A program made the position numbers and the translations under genes. The notes under the pieces were generated by a model. It was not told the origin of the DNA. It made no database searches and saw only the letters and a program-made list of their open reading frames with translations. This document shows, one piece after another, positions 17,394 through 24,122 of a stretch of 28,152 nucleotides of DNA (position 1 is the first letter of the stretch; each line of letters opens with the position of its first letter). This DNA is from Granulicella sp. (GTDB lineage: Bacteria > Acidobacteriota > Terriglobia > Terriglobales > Acidobacteriaceae), in NCBI GenBank assembly GCA_003133205.1, contig PKWK01000403.1, forward strand, positions 16,098 to 44,249, in the 5' to 3' direction.

Positions 17394-17486
17394 AAGAGCG
17401 CGCTGAAGGCGCGCGCTACCGTAGCCTGGGGCATAGCCCCAGGTCACGTCGCCCACAACGGAAGCGGGCTGAAGGGCCGCGCTAAA
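17394..17486 (+). repeat. Second family of intergenic hairpin repeats
   Basis: AGCGCGC/GCGCGCT (17397-17403, 17411-17417) encloses TGAAGGC. It is followed by CCTGGGG/CCCCAGG (17425-17431, 17437-17443) around CATAG. A further GCGG/CCGC hairpin (17464-17480) again has GCTGAAGGG in its loop. The repeated CTGAAGG loop links the first and third hairpins as relatives. Confidence 0.65.
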
Positions 17487-17715
17487 TACCCACGCCCAAC
17501 CGATGTTGGTCAATTTGAAGTGAACGCCTGAAGTTTCCGAAAACCCGACTTTACCGGCACCTCGATTCAAGCAGCAGACAGGCGTCAGCCGTACAGTTCA
17601 CGCAATGGAGATTTTGCGCCAATTGAGAATTTTTGCTGCGGAGCTTGCAGGAAAAGGTTCGTGCTATCCCAGGCCCAAAAATCCGGACCGGGGCCACCCG
17701 CCGTTCCACTGCACC

Positions 17716-18516
17716 TCAGACCCCTGTTTGCAGCTTCATTGCTTCAAAGCTCAATACCTCGTCAGAGACGTAGCCGTAATAGAACGTTTTTGCAAAGGGG
17801 CTAGATATCGAATCTAAAGGGAAGTCGGGCATAACGGAAAATTTTTGCGAGGATCGAGTGCGGTCAGCAACGATCAAAAGCCAAATTTCCTCTGCGCGTT
17901 TTTTGTAAGCGTTAATCCTGGAGGCTTTTTTATCGATCTCCTCTTGGAGGCGCTCGGGGGTTAGGGTAGAAACCAATCCAACACTATTGTTTGTGGGGCT
18001 CCATCGAGCGAAACGCAGTTCAGGCACTCTCCAAGCAGAAATGAAAATAACCCACTCAGATAAAAGGTTTTCATCTTTCTCATCCTCGCGCGATCTCCAG
18101 TCGGCCACCTCCGAATCCTGGCGGCTCATACTTTGAATCTGATCTGCAATAAGCTTAGCGATCTGATCGCCCTTCCTCTTGTCGATATCGGGTGTGATCC
18201 GGTTTGAGAAAAGAATTTGTGACAGGACAGGAGGATTGTTAGCATCGAAATAAATTTTGCGTACTTTGGACACGATTAGGGTGGTAATTGATTCTATCGC
18301 TTGAAGTGGGGGATCTTCTGGTAGCAGACGCGCTTCTGAATTACATCTCTTAATGAAAAGCTCAGTCACCTCGACACCGACCGTACGCCCATCAATGTCG
18401 ACTAAGAAGTCGGGAGATTCTCCCGCGTCGATGCGTGTGGGTGTTATTCCTTGGTGCTCAAGGAATCGATCTAGCAAGAACCTTTCGTGTCGTTTTTTCT
18501 TATCATCGAATTCCAT
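17716..18516 (-). CDS. Orphan protein of unknown function with a possible PD-(D/E)XK nuclease-like core
   Basis: I do not recognise a named family. The 266-residue product is charged and soluble with no signal or membrane helix. Residues 33-53 include SPDFLVDIDGRTVGVEVTEL: Pro35-Asp36, then Glu49-Val-Thr51, resembling the PD...ExK core of restriction-endonuclease-fold proteins, but with Thr where Lys is expected. Glu11 could be the leading helix residue. A Lys/Arg/Glu-rich helix lies near residues 185-205 and the C-terminus is plain. ATG 18516 has an ideal AAGGAGG 4 nt upstream, so the gene is probably expressed. Base composition is clearly lower in GC than the neighbours and codon use is less biased, suggesting recent acquisition. 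It sits alone between a repeat field and a terminator, with no partner methylase or toxin gene visible. Confidence 0.75.
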   Translation of the reverse strand: MEFDDKKKRHERFLLDRFLEHQGITPTRIDAGESPDFLVDIDGRTVGVEVTELFIKRCNSEARLLPEDPPLQAIESITTLIVSKVRKIYFDANNPPVLSQILFSNRITPDIDKRKGDQIAKLIADQIQSMSRQDSEVADWRSREDEKDENLLSEWVIFISAWRVPELRFARWSPTNNSVGLVSTLTPERLQEEIDKKASRINAYKKRAEEIWLLIVADRTRSSQKFSVMPDFPLDSISSPFAKTFYYGYVSDEVLSFEAMKLQTGV

Positions 18517-18740
18517 TCGACCTCCTTCTAAAGTCATGGTTATCCCATGAGTCCGACCCGCGCGTAGAGGACCAGTAGAACGACGCCTGTTTAGAGCACC
18601 GATCTTCTAGGCTGGGGGCCGAATTCAAACTTCCTGACTGACGGTAACAGGCCTTAGCGCCAAGTGAAGAAGCCGAACTTCCCAAAATACGGGGATTTCG
18701 GCAACTTCGTTTGCCATCGACTTCAAACTGACCCACTACC

Positions 18741-18776
18741 AAAAACCCCATGTCTCGCTTCCGAGGCATGGGGTTT
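18741..18776 (-). terminator. Rho-independent terminator of the M23 peptidase gene
   Basis: AAACCCCATG (18743-18752) pairs perfectly with CATGGGGTTT (18767-18776), and the inner CTCG-CTTC-CGAG extends the stem. On the minus strand the hairpin is followed by a run of T. It lies 26 bp beyond the stop of the peptidase gene at 18802. Confidence 0.9.
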
Positions 18777-18801
18777 CCAATTTTGCGACTACGGAAAACT
18801 T

Positions 18802-19824
18802 CTAGGAGCCGGCGGCTTCGGTGCCAAGGCCGCCGAGCGTGGCGCGCAGGTACTTGTGCGGATTGACCGGGGTATTGTGGATGCGAACCTCGTAGTGCAG
18901 GTGAGCGCCGGTGGTCCGTCCGCTCATCCCAACGTAGCCAATCACCTGTCCGCGGACCACGGTCTGGCCCGCCATGACGGTGAACCCGGACATATGCGCG
19001 TAGCAAGTCTCGACGTTGTGTCCATGGTCGATCACCACCTCGCGCCCGTATCCATTTTCCATCGCGGCCGACTTTACAGTGCCGTCGGCGGTGGCGCGGA
19101 TGGGCGTACCCATTGGCGCGGAGATGTCGATGCCGGTGTGGAACTCACCTTCGCCATTACTGGAAAGAGGATCTTCACGCTCACCGAAGCTGCTGCGAAT
19201 CGGCCCTAAGACCGGCCATAGCGATGGTGCGTCGACCGACAGACCTACCCCGCCGATGCTGGGGAGAGCGCCGAGCGCCGAAGCGCCGTCGATCGCGTGG
19301 GTTGCTGCGCCGCTGACCGCCGAGTTGCGCAGGCTGTAGAACGTGTCGAGCGACTTGTAATAGCTTTCGTCGGAGAAACTGGAAGCGCTGTCCGTGATCA
19401 GCGCACCGGCCTCGGCCTTCGCTCCAGCCGATTTGGAATCCGGCTTCAGTTTCCCATGCCCCATGGGCAGGGCGAGTTTGCTCGCGGTCAGGCCGTAGAG
19501 CGCCGAAACCTCGGTCGCCAGCGATCCCAGCGACGCCGCCTGGACGTCCTTTTCGTGGGCCTGCTTCTCCAGGTGTACGTAGTCCTTCTGGAGCGTGTCG
19601 TGGTCGTTGCGCAACTGGTTGAAACGGGCGGTCTTGATCAGCATCCGGGAGTACGACCCGGCCAGCCCGGCCATTGTGAACGACCCGATAACCGCAGCCG
19701 CTACAAAGACATAGGCATAGTGGAGAGGCACAGGGAGCTTGCGCAGGCGGCCATTTTCGTCGCGGCTGACGAGCACAATGTAATGACGTTTTTTCAGACG
19801 GAAGCTTTTCAGATTCAAACACAC
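18802..19824 (-). CDS. Membrane-anchored M23-family (LytM-type) peptidoglycan endopeptidase
   Basis: Zinc peptidase that cuts peptide cross-bridges of the cell wall, or a non-catalytic activator of amidases. The 340-residue product has a basic cytoplasmic start, one membrane helix (about residues 35-57), a coiled-coil segment (RFNQLRNDHDTLQKDY...) and a C-terminal LytM domain. Zinc ligands are present: His229 and Asp233 in EFHTGIDIS and His310 in GAHLHYEVR, plus YAHMSGF. Because all ligands are kept it is probably active. The apparent start is GTG 19824; I see no good SD, so the start is uncertain. It is transcribed alone and ends at a strong terminator. Confidence 0.92.
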   Translation of the reverse strand: MCLNLKSFRLKKRHYIVLVSRDENGRLRKLPVPLHYAYVFVAAAVIGSFTMAGLAGSYSRMLIKTARFNQLRNDHDTLQKDYVHLEKQAHEKDVQAASLGSLATEVSALYGLTASKLALPMGHGKLKPDSKSAGAKAEAGALITDSASSFSDESYYKSLDTFYSLRNSAVSGAATHAIDGASALGALPSIGGVGLSVDAPSLWPVLGPIRSSFGEREDPLSSNGEGEFHTGIDISAPMGTPIRATADGTVKSAAMENGYGREVVIDHGHNVETCYAHMSGFTVMAGQTVVRGQVIGYVGMSGRTTGAHLHYEVRIHNTPVNPHKYLRATLGGLGTEAAGS

Positions 19825-19893
19825 AACCCGGGCCCTGAATTGACCGTTCTCCCCGCGAGAGTTCGCGAAGAGATCGGCACGGAGAGAGGGAAG

Positions 19894-19939
19894 CCAGTCG
19901 AATGAACTTTTGCAATCGCCATTCGCGATTGCCGACTGG
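19894..19939. repeat. Two-step inverted repeat in the M23/thiL divergent region
   Basis: CCAGTCG (19894-19900) pairs with CGACTGG (19933-19939), and GCAATCG (19912-19918) pairs with CGATTGC (19926-19932) around a 7-nt loop. An 11-nt AT-rich bulge on one side separates the two stems. It lies in the leader side of the M23 gene, within the 299-bp intergenic region 19825-20123, where I otherwise see no gene. Confidence 0.55.
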
Positions 19940-20123
19940 AGTACAACCTCTCACTTGGACGTTACTTCAGATTTTAACAGTCACCAAGGGGGGAACGCAA
20001 TCCGATTGCGCCCGAAATCGCCGAAAAGCTGTCCGATTACCGACTTTTTGATTTTGAGTCAGTTACGCGATATCTTCGCCTCCGCCCAGCCGGGAAGACC
20101 TCCAGCGACCCATTCCCGGGTTT

Positions 20124-21209
20124 ATGCTTGGCCTCACGATGAAGAAAGCGATGGGGGAACTGGCGCTGATCGAACGCATCCGATCAGGAGGTGCAGGCGC
20201 CGGAACGGCTGGGCACGGCAGCCGCGGCTTAGCGCGGAACATGGGCCTTGTACTCGGCATCGGCGACGACTGCGCCATCCTCCGCCCGCCGAAGGGGCAC
20301 GAGGTCCTCGTCACCACTGACTTCACGCTCGAAGGACGCCACTTCCGCCGCGACTGGCATCCGCCCGAGTCGGTCGGGCACCGGGTCCTGGCGCGCGGCC
20401 TCAGCGATCTGGCCGCGATGGGTGCGTGTCCGCTGGCGGCCTTCCTCTCGCTCGCGCTGCCCGGCGACATGCTCGCAAGTCGCGCCGGACGCCGCTGGGT
20501 CGACCGGTTCTTCGCCGGGCTGCGCGGCCTGGCGGAACAATACGGCGTACCGCTTGCCGGGGGCGATACCGCCGAGTCGCCGTGCGGGCTGGTGCTTGCG
20601 GACATCGTGTTGGTCGGGTCAGCCCCAGCGGGACGTGCCCTCAGGCGCAGTGGCGGTCGCGCCGGCGACGCGCTGTATGTAACCGGCGAACTGGGCGGCG
20701 CGGCTGCCGAGTTGGCTGCAATGGAGAGGCGAGGCAGTAAGAGGCAACCCACCCTTTCCGATAAGTCCGGAAAGGATGGGTCACCCGGCTCTGGAACGCA
20801 GCCCCAAATGCACCCGCATCCGCGCATCGACGTGGGTCTGGCTCTGCTGCGGCGCCGCCTCGCCACGGCCTCGATCGACCTCAGCGATGGGCTCTCCACC
20901 GACCTTGCCCACCTGTGCCGCGAGTCTGGCGTCGGCGCGGAGATTCAGGCTTCCGCGCTGCCAATCCACCCGCTGGCGATGCAGGCCGGGCCAGACCGCG
21001 CGATCGAACTCGCCCTCCACGGCGGCGAAGACTATGAGCTCTTGTTTGCCGCTCCGCCGGAACTGCGGATGCCGCGCAGCGTGGCCGGGGTCCGCGTCAC
21101 CCGCATCGGCAGCATGACGCGTGGGGCTGCGATCTCCATCGCAGATTCCGCCGGACGCCGCCGACCCCTGAAGCCGGGCGGCTGGGAACACTTCGCAGGG
21201 AAGCATTAG
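20124..21209 (+). CDS. thiL: Thiamine-monophosphate kinase
   Basis: Phosphorylates thiamine monophosphate to the coenzyme thiamine diphosphate with ATP. The 361-residue product has the AIR-synthase/ThiL motifs in order: GELALIERI, GIGDDCAIL (about 45-53), TTDFTLEGRHF (64-74), VLARGLSDLAAMGA, LAGGDTAESP, SIDLSDGLSTDLAHLC (about 250) and LHGGEDYELLF. Start choice is open: ATG 20124, 20139 and 20151 are all in frame and none has a strong SD. Residues about 207-228 are an odd hydrophilic insert encoded by a hairpin repeat (listed separately), placed between the GELGG and RIDVG motifs. It heads a tight operon with the next three genes (16-bp gap, then stop/start overlaps). Confidence 0.95.
   Translation: MLGLTMKKAMGELALIERIRSGGAGAGTAGHGSRGLARNMGLVLGIGDDCAILRPPKGHEVLVTTDFTLEGRHFRRDWHPPESVGHRVLARGLSDLAAMGACPLAAFLSLALPGDMLASRAGRRWVDRFFAGLRGLAEQYGVPLAGGDTAESPCGLVLADIVLVGSAPAGRALRRSGGRAGDALYVTGELGGAAAELAAMERRGSKRQPTLSDKSGKDGSPGSGTQPQMHPHPRIDVGLALLRRRLATASIDLSDGLSTDLAHLCRESGVGAEIQASALPIHPLAMQAGPDRAIELALHGGEDYELLFAAPPELRMPRSVAGVRVTRIGSMTRGAAISIADSAGRRRPLKPGGWEHFAGKH
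20745..20789 (+). repeat. Intergenic-type hairpin repeat embedded in the thiL coding sequence
   Basis: ACCCACCCTTTCCG (20747-20760) and CGGAAAGGATGGGT (20768-20781) pair at 13 of 14 positions around ATAAGTC. The reading frame passes through it as KRQPTLSDKSGKDGSPG. From memory, similar CCCACCCTTT...AAAGG..GGG elements are widespread between genes in Terriglobia; that link was not checked. Confidence 0.75.
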
Positions 21210-21225
21210 GATTAGGCCAACGCCT

Positions 21226-22395
21226 ATGCATGACTCCACCAAGATCATTCGCTCCACACTGACGCCCGCAGTTGCAGGCGAGCCGCTTCACCCAGGTCCC
21301 GTGTTCGCCGCGCCGTACCACACGCCGGGCGATCCGGCCGACGCGATGTACAGCTACGCGCGCTCGCACAACCCAACCTGGACCGCGCTCGAACGCACCA
21401 TCGGCCAGATGGAGTCCGGCCAATTCGCACCCGCCCATGCGGAGGCAGGCAAAAGCTACCGGGCCAACGCGCTGGTCTTCGCCTCAGGAATGGCGGCGTG
21501 CTCCTCGATCTTCGGGGCCGTGCTGCGCCCGGGCGATGTGGCGGTGCTGCCGGCGAACGCCTACTTCGCCGCGCGCGCCCTGATGCAGAACTACTTCGCC
21601 AAGATGGGAGTCGTGGTCCGGCTCGCCCCCACCGCCAACGACGCCCAGGGCGAGCACCTCGAAGGCGCGCGCCTGCTGTGGATCGAGACGCCCAGCAATC
21701 CGACCATGGAGATCTGCGACGTCGCCGCGCTCTGCGAACGGGCGCACCGTGCGGGAACTCTGGTCGCCGTCGACAACACCACCGCGACGCCGCTGGGGCA
21801 GCGTCCGCTTGCGCTCGGCGCGGACTTTTCGGTCGCCTCGGACACCAAGTCGATGACCGGCCACAGCGACATCCTGCTCGGCCACGTCGCCACGCGCGAC
21901 CGTGAACTGCTGCAGAAGATCGAGGAGTGGCGAACGCTCATGGGCGGCGTGCTCGGCCCAATGGAGGCGTGGCTCGCGTTGCGCTCGATCGCGACGCTCC
22001 CATTGCGTCTCGAACGAAGCTGTGCCAACGCCCAGCGCATCGCCGAGTTCCTCACTACGCGGACGGACGTCGTCGAAAGCGTGCTCTACCCCGGCCTGCC
22101 CGCGCATCCCGGGCACGCAATCGCCGCGCGCCAGATGCAGTACTTCGGCGCGGTGCTGAGCTTAAACCTCGCCGACAAAGCCGCCGCTGAGACATTCTTT
22201 GCGAAGTCGAAACTCATCACCGAGGCGACCAGCTTCGGCGGCACCTGCACCTGCGCCGAGCGCCGCGCGCGCTGGGGCGGCGACGCCGTCCCCGAAGGCT
22301 TCATCCGTCTCAGCGCAGGGCTAGAACACGTCGAAGACCTGATCGCCGACATCGCCCAGGCTCTTGACTGCCTAAAGCCAGCCGCGGTGCGCTGA
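21226..22395 (+). CDS. Cystathionine gamma-lyase/synthase family PLP enzyme
   Basis: Cys/Met-metabolism PLP enzyme; most likely splits cystathionine to cysteine, 2-oxobutyrate and ammonia. The 389-residue product is normal length. It shows YSYARSHNPTW (YxRxxNPT, phosphate contact from the partner subunit), ALVFASGMAACSSIF, LLWIETPSNPTMEICD, VAVDNTTATP and SVASDTKSMTGHSD, with the PLP lysine at 208. The C-terminal ERRARWGGDAVPEGFIRLSAG resembles bacterial gamma-lyases more than synthases. The ATG lies 16 bp after thiL, and its stop overlaps the next ATG (TGATG). Cystathionine gamma-synthase cannot be excluded from sequence alone. The cysteine synthase-like gene at 27.3 kb could supply the other half of transsulfuration, but is in a different unit. 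Confidence 0.88.
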   Translation: MHDSTKIIRSTLTPAVAGEPLHPGPVFAAPYHTPGDPADAMYSYARSHNPTWTALERTIGQMESGQFAPAHAEAGKSYRANALVFASGMAACSSIFGAVLRPGDVAVLPANAYFAARALMQNYFAKMGVVVRLAPTANDAQGEHLEGARLLWIETPSNPTMEICDVAALCERAHRAGTLVAVDNTTATPLGQRPLALGADFSVASDTKSMTGHSDILLGHVATRDRELLQKIEEWRTLMGGVLGPMEAWLALRSIATLPLRLERSCANAQRIAEFLTTRTDVVESVLYPGLPAHPGHAIAARQMQYFGAVLSLNLADKAAAETFFAKSKLITEATSFGGTCTCAERRARWGGDAVPEGFIRLSAGLEHVEDLIADIAQALDCLKPAAVR

Positions 22396-22874
22396 TGGTC
22401 GCCGAGCCCTATTGGATCACTACGCAACTCGCGATCGTGCCCAGGCCGCACGGCGGTCAGCGGCTTGGCGAGGAGATGCTGGCTCTGCGCGAAGCCGGAA
22501 TCGACATTGTTGTGTCGATGCTGGAGGAACCCGAGGCGAGGGAACTGGCATTGGAGTTGGAACAGGCGGCAGCGGCGCGCGCTGGTTTAGACTTCATCAA
22601 TTTTCCGATTCAGGATCGGGGAGTACCGAATCTTCAGCAATTCAACCAATTTCTCGCTGAGTTGGAGAAGTCCATAGCGGAGGCCAAGCGAATCGGGGTT
22701 CACTGCCGCGGATGTATCGGGCGCGCCTCGGTGGTATCGGCAAGTCTGCTGATCCGATCCGGAATTCCAGCCGAAGAAGCATGGAATCAGATCGAAATTG
22801 CGCGTGGATCGCCCGTGCCGGACACACTGGAACAACTCGAGTGGGTCGCCCGCCACATAAGGCGATTGTCGTGA
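22395..22874 (+). CDS. Cys-based (dual-specificity/tyrosine-type) protein phosphatase
   Basis: Small cytoplasmic phosphatase of 159 residues. The P-loop VHCRGCIGRAS fits HCx5R with nucleophile Cys104 and Arg110. Asp74 in FPIQDRGVP is a good general acid, about 30 residues before, as in DSP folds. A second cysteine, Cys107, lies within the loop. The N-terminus (PYWITTQLAIVPRPHGG) is like other bacterial single-domain enzymes of this type, whose targets are mostly unknown. It overlaps the upstream gene by one base and the downstream gene by one base, so the trio is probably translated in series. No SD is apparent. Confidence 0.88.
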   Translation: MVAEPYWITTQLAIVPRPHGGQRLGEEMLALREAGIDIVVSMLEEPEARELALELEQAAAARAGLDFINFPIQDRGVPNLQQFNQFLAELEKSIAEAKRIGVHCRGCIGRASVVSASLLIRSGIPAEEAWNQIEIARGSPVPDTLEQLEWVARHIRRLS

Positions 22875-23458
22875 TGATCAACCTCGAACTCCCGCACGAC
22901 TGGCGCGCGGAGGTGCTCGCCAAGCCGCCGTTGATCGCTCCTGCGCGGCAATTCACTTACCCCCAACAAGTTGCGGGCGAGGAAGATGCGATGGCGCGCG
23001 GCGCGCTTTTGGTCCAGGTGCATCCAGCGATTGGCGGCACATTCCTTGCGACCTGCGCGCTTGGGTTCACGGACCCCTCGATGCCGACCGGAATCTTCGC
23101 CTGTCCCAACCCGCGCGAGCTATGCGCTGTCGCCGGCGGCTACGCCTACGTCCTCGACACCGCGTCACCAGAGCTTTCGACTCACATCCCCCTGAAGCCG
23201 GTCGCCGAGGTGCTCGTGCTGGCCGAGCACGGCCTGCTCATCTTCGTCGGCTTCCATGCAATGGTGGCGTGGGGCAGGGAAGGCCTCGCCTGGCAGACCG
23301 CGCGACTGAGTTGGGAAGGAATCCGAGTCACAGGCGTCCGCGCGGACGAAAACGGAACCGCTGTGCTCCACGGCTTTGGCTGGAACCTCACCACCGACAA
23401 AGAGGTCGAGTTCGCCGTCGACCTTCGCACCGGCACGCACACCGGCGGCGGATTTTGA
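22874..23458 (+). CDS. Conserved-looking protein of unknown function, last gene of the thiL operon
   Basis: I do not recognise this family. 194 residues, no signal peptide and no membrane helix. The sequence alternates short hydrophobic strands (AEVLVLAEHGLLIFVGF, GIRVTGVRADENGTAVLHGF), suggesting an all-beta fold. The end is a Gly/Thr tail (GTHTGGGF). I chose ATG 22874, which shares its A with the phosphatase stop; the same frame is open back to 22712 but that part reads through the phosphatase gene. It ends 6 bp from the convergent rsmD gene. Its position suggests a link to the phosphatase or thiL expression only, not a function. Confidence 0.8.
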   Translation: MINLELPHDWRAEVLAKPPLIAPARQFTYPQQVAGEEDAMARGALLVQVHPAIGGTFLATCALGFTDPSMPTGIFACPNPRELCAVAGGYAYVLDTASPELSTHIPLKPVAEVLVLAEHGLLIFVGFHAMVAWGREGLAWQTARLSWEGIRVTGVRADENGTAVLHGFGWNLTTDKEVEFAVDLRTGTHTGGGF

Positions 23459-23464
23459 CCGCCC

Positions 23465-24040
23465 TCAATCCGCTGGTACAGCATAAAAGCTAAGCGCCGC
23501 GTCGCCCTGCTTGAGCGTGCGTGTCTGCACCAGTTCGCCATACCGCGCCGCAAGTTGCGCTTTGCTGCTGTGTTCGGCGACGATCAGCGCGCCGGGAGCA
23601 AGCGTTGCGCGTCCGCGTGCGCTGCCCAGCAGATGCAGCGTGTTCGCGTATTCCGCCTCAGCCTCCCAGGGCGGGTCAAGGTAGACCAGGTCGAGCCGGA
23701 CGGATTCTGTAGCCTTGGCGAGCCGTTCCAGCAGCGCCCCCGTCCCGCGCTCCTCCACCGTAAAGCCGTGCGCGATCTTCAACGCCTGCAGATTGGCGCG
23801 GATGGCCGCCAGTGCCGGCTCTGCTTTCTCCGTGAACCACACGTGGGCCGCGCCACGACTAAGCGCCTCGATGCCGACCGCTCCGGTGCCTGCGTACAGA
23901 TCGGCGAACCGGCATCCGGGAACGCGCATCGCCAGGATGTTGAACAGCGTCTCGCGCAGGCGGTCGCTGGTGGGCCGCGTCTCAGTGCCGCGTGGGGCAA
24001 GCAACTGACGCGAGCGATAGGTCCCGGCGATAACACGCAT
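23465..24040 (-). CDS. rsmD: 16S rRNA (guanine(966)-N2)-methyltransferase
   Basis: Methylates G966 of 16S rRNA in the 30S subunit using SAM. The 191-residue product is the normal size. It starts MRVIAGTYRSRQLLAP, with TRPTSDRLRETLFNIL, the SAM loop ADLYAGTGAVGIEALSRGA, and the catalytic LVYLDPPWEAE (D-P-P-W in place of the commoner DPPF/Y). The frame is open 45 codons further upstream but the extension is unlike the family; ATG 24040 begins exactly at the conserved start. It is divergent from the M50-like gene 82 bp away, and convergent with the thiL operon. Confidence 0.93.
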   Translation of the reverse strand: MRVIAGTYRSRQLLAPRGTETRPTSDRLRETLFNILAMRVPGCRFADLYAGTGAVGIEALSRGAAHVWFTEKAEPALAAIRANLQALKIAHGFTVEERGTGALLERLAKATESVRLDLVYLDPPWEAEAEYANTLHLLGSARGRATLAPGALIVAEHSSKAQLAARYGELVQTRTLKQGDAALSFYAVPAD

Positions 24041-24122
24041 CCGACCATTATGACGGCAACCGCCAAAACCTCGGCTTTTTCTCTCTCGCATTCCGCGAAC
24101 TGTGAGCGCATACAATGGAGCA

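Larger units (their letters stand above)
16962..17715. other. 754-bp gene-free region filled with hairpin repeats
   Basis: No convincing gene lies here. The first part (17035-17275) holds three related units built from short hairpins, and 17394-17486 holds two more hairpins of another type; each is listed separately. From 17487 to 17715 the sequence is AT-richer and leads into the end of the low-GC gene at 17716; I see no further feature in it. Short open frames here (for example 17297-17485) run through the repeats and look accidental. Confidence 0.7.

Noticed and set aside
17297..17485. Small plus-strand open frame (62 codons) in the repeat region
   Set aside because: It runs into the hairpin repeats, has no SD and no recognisable protein character.
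22712..22873. Longer start for the last gene of the thiL operon
   Set aside because: It would overlap the phosphatase P-loop region by 163 bp; the TGATG-coupled start at 22874 is far more plausible.
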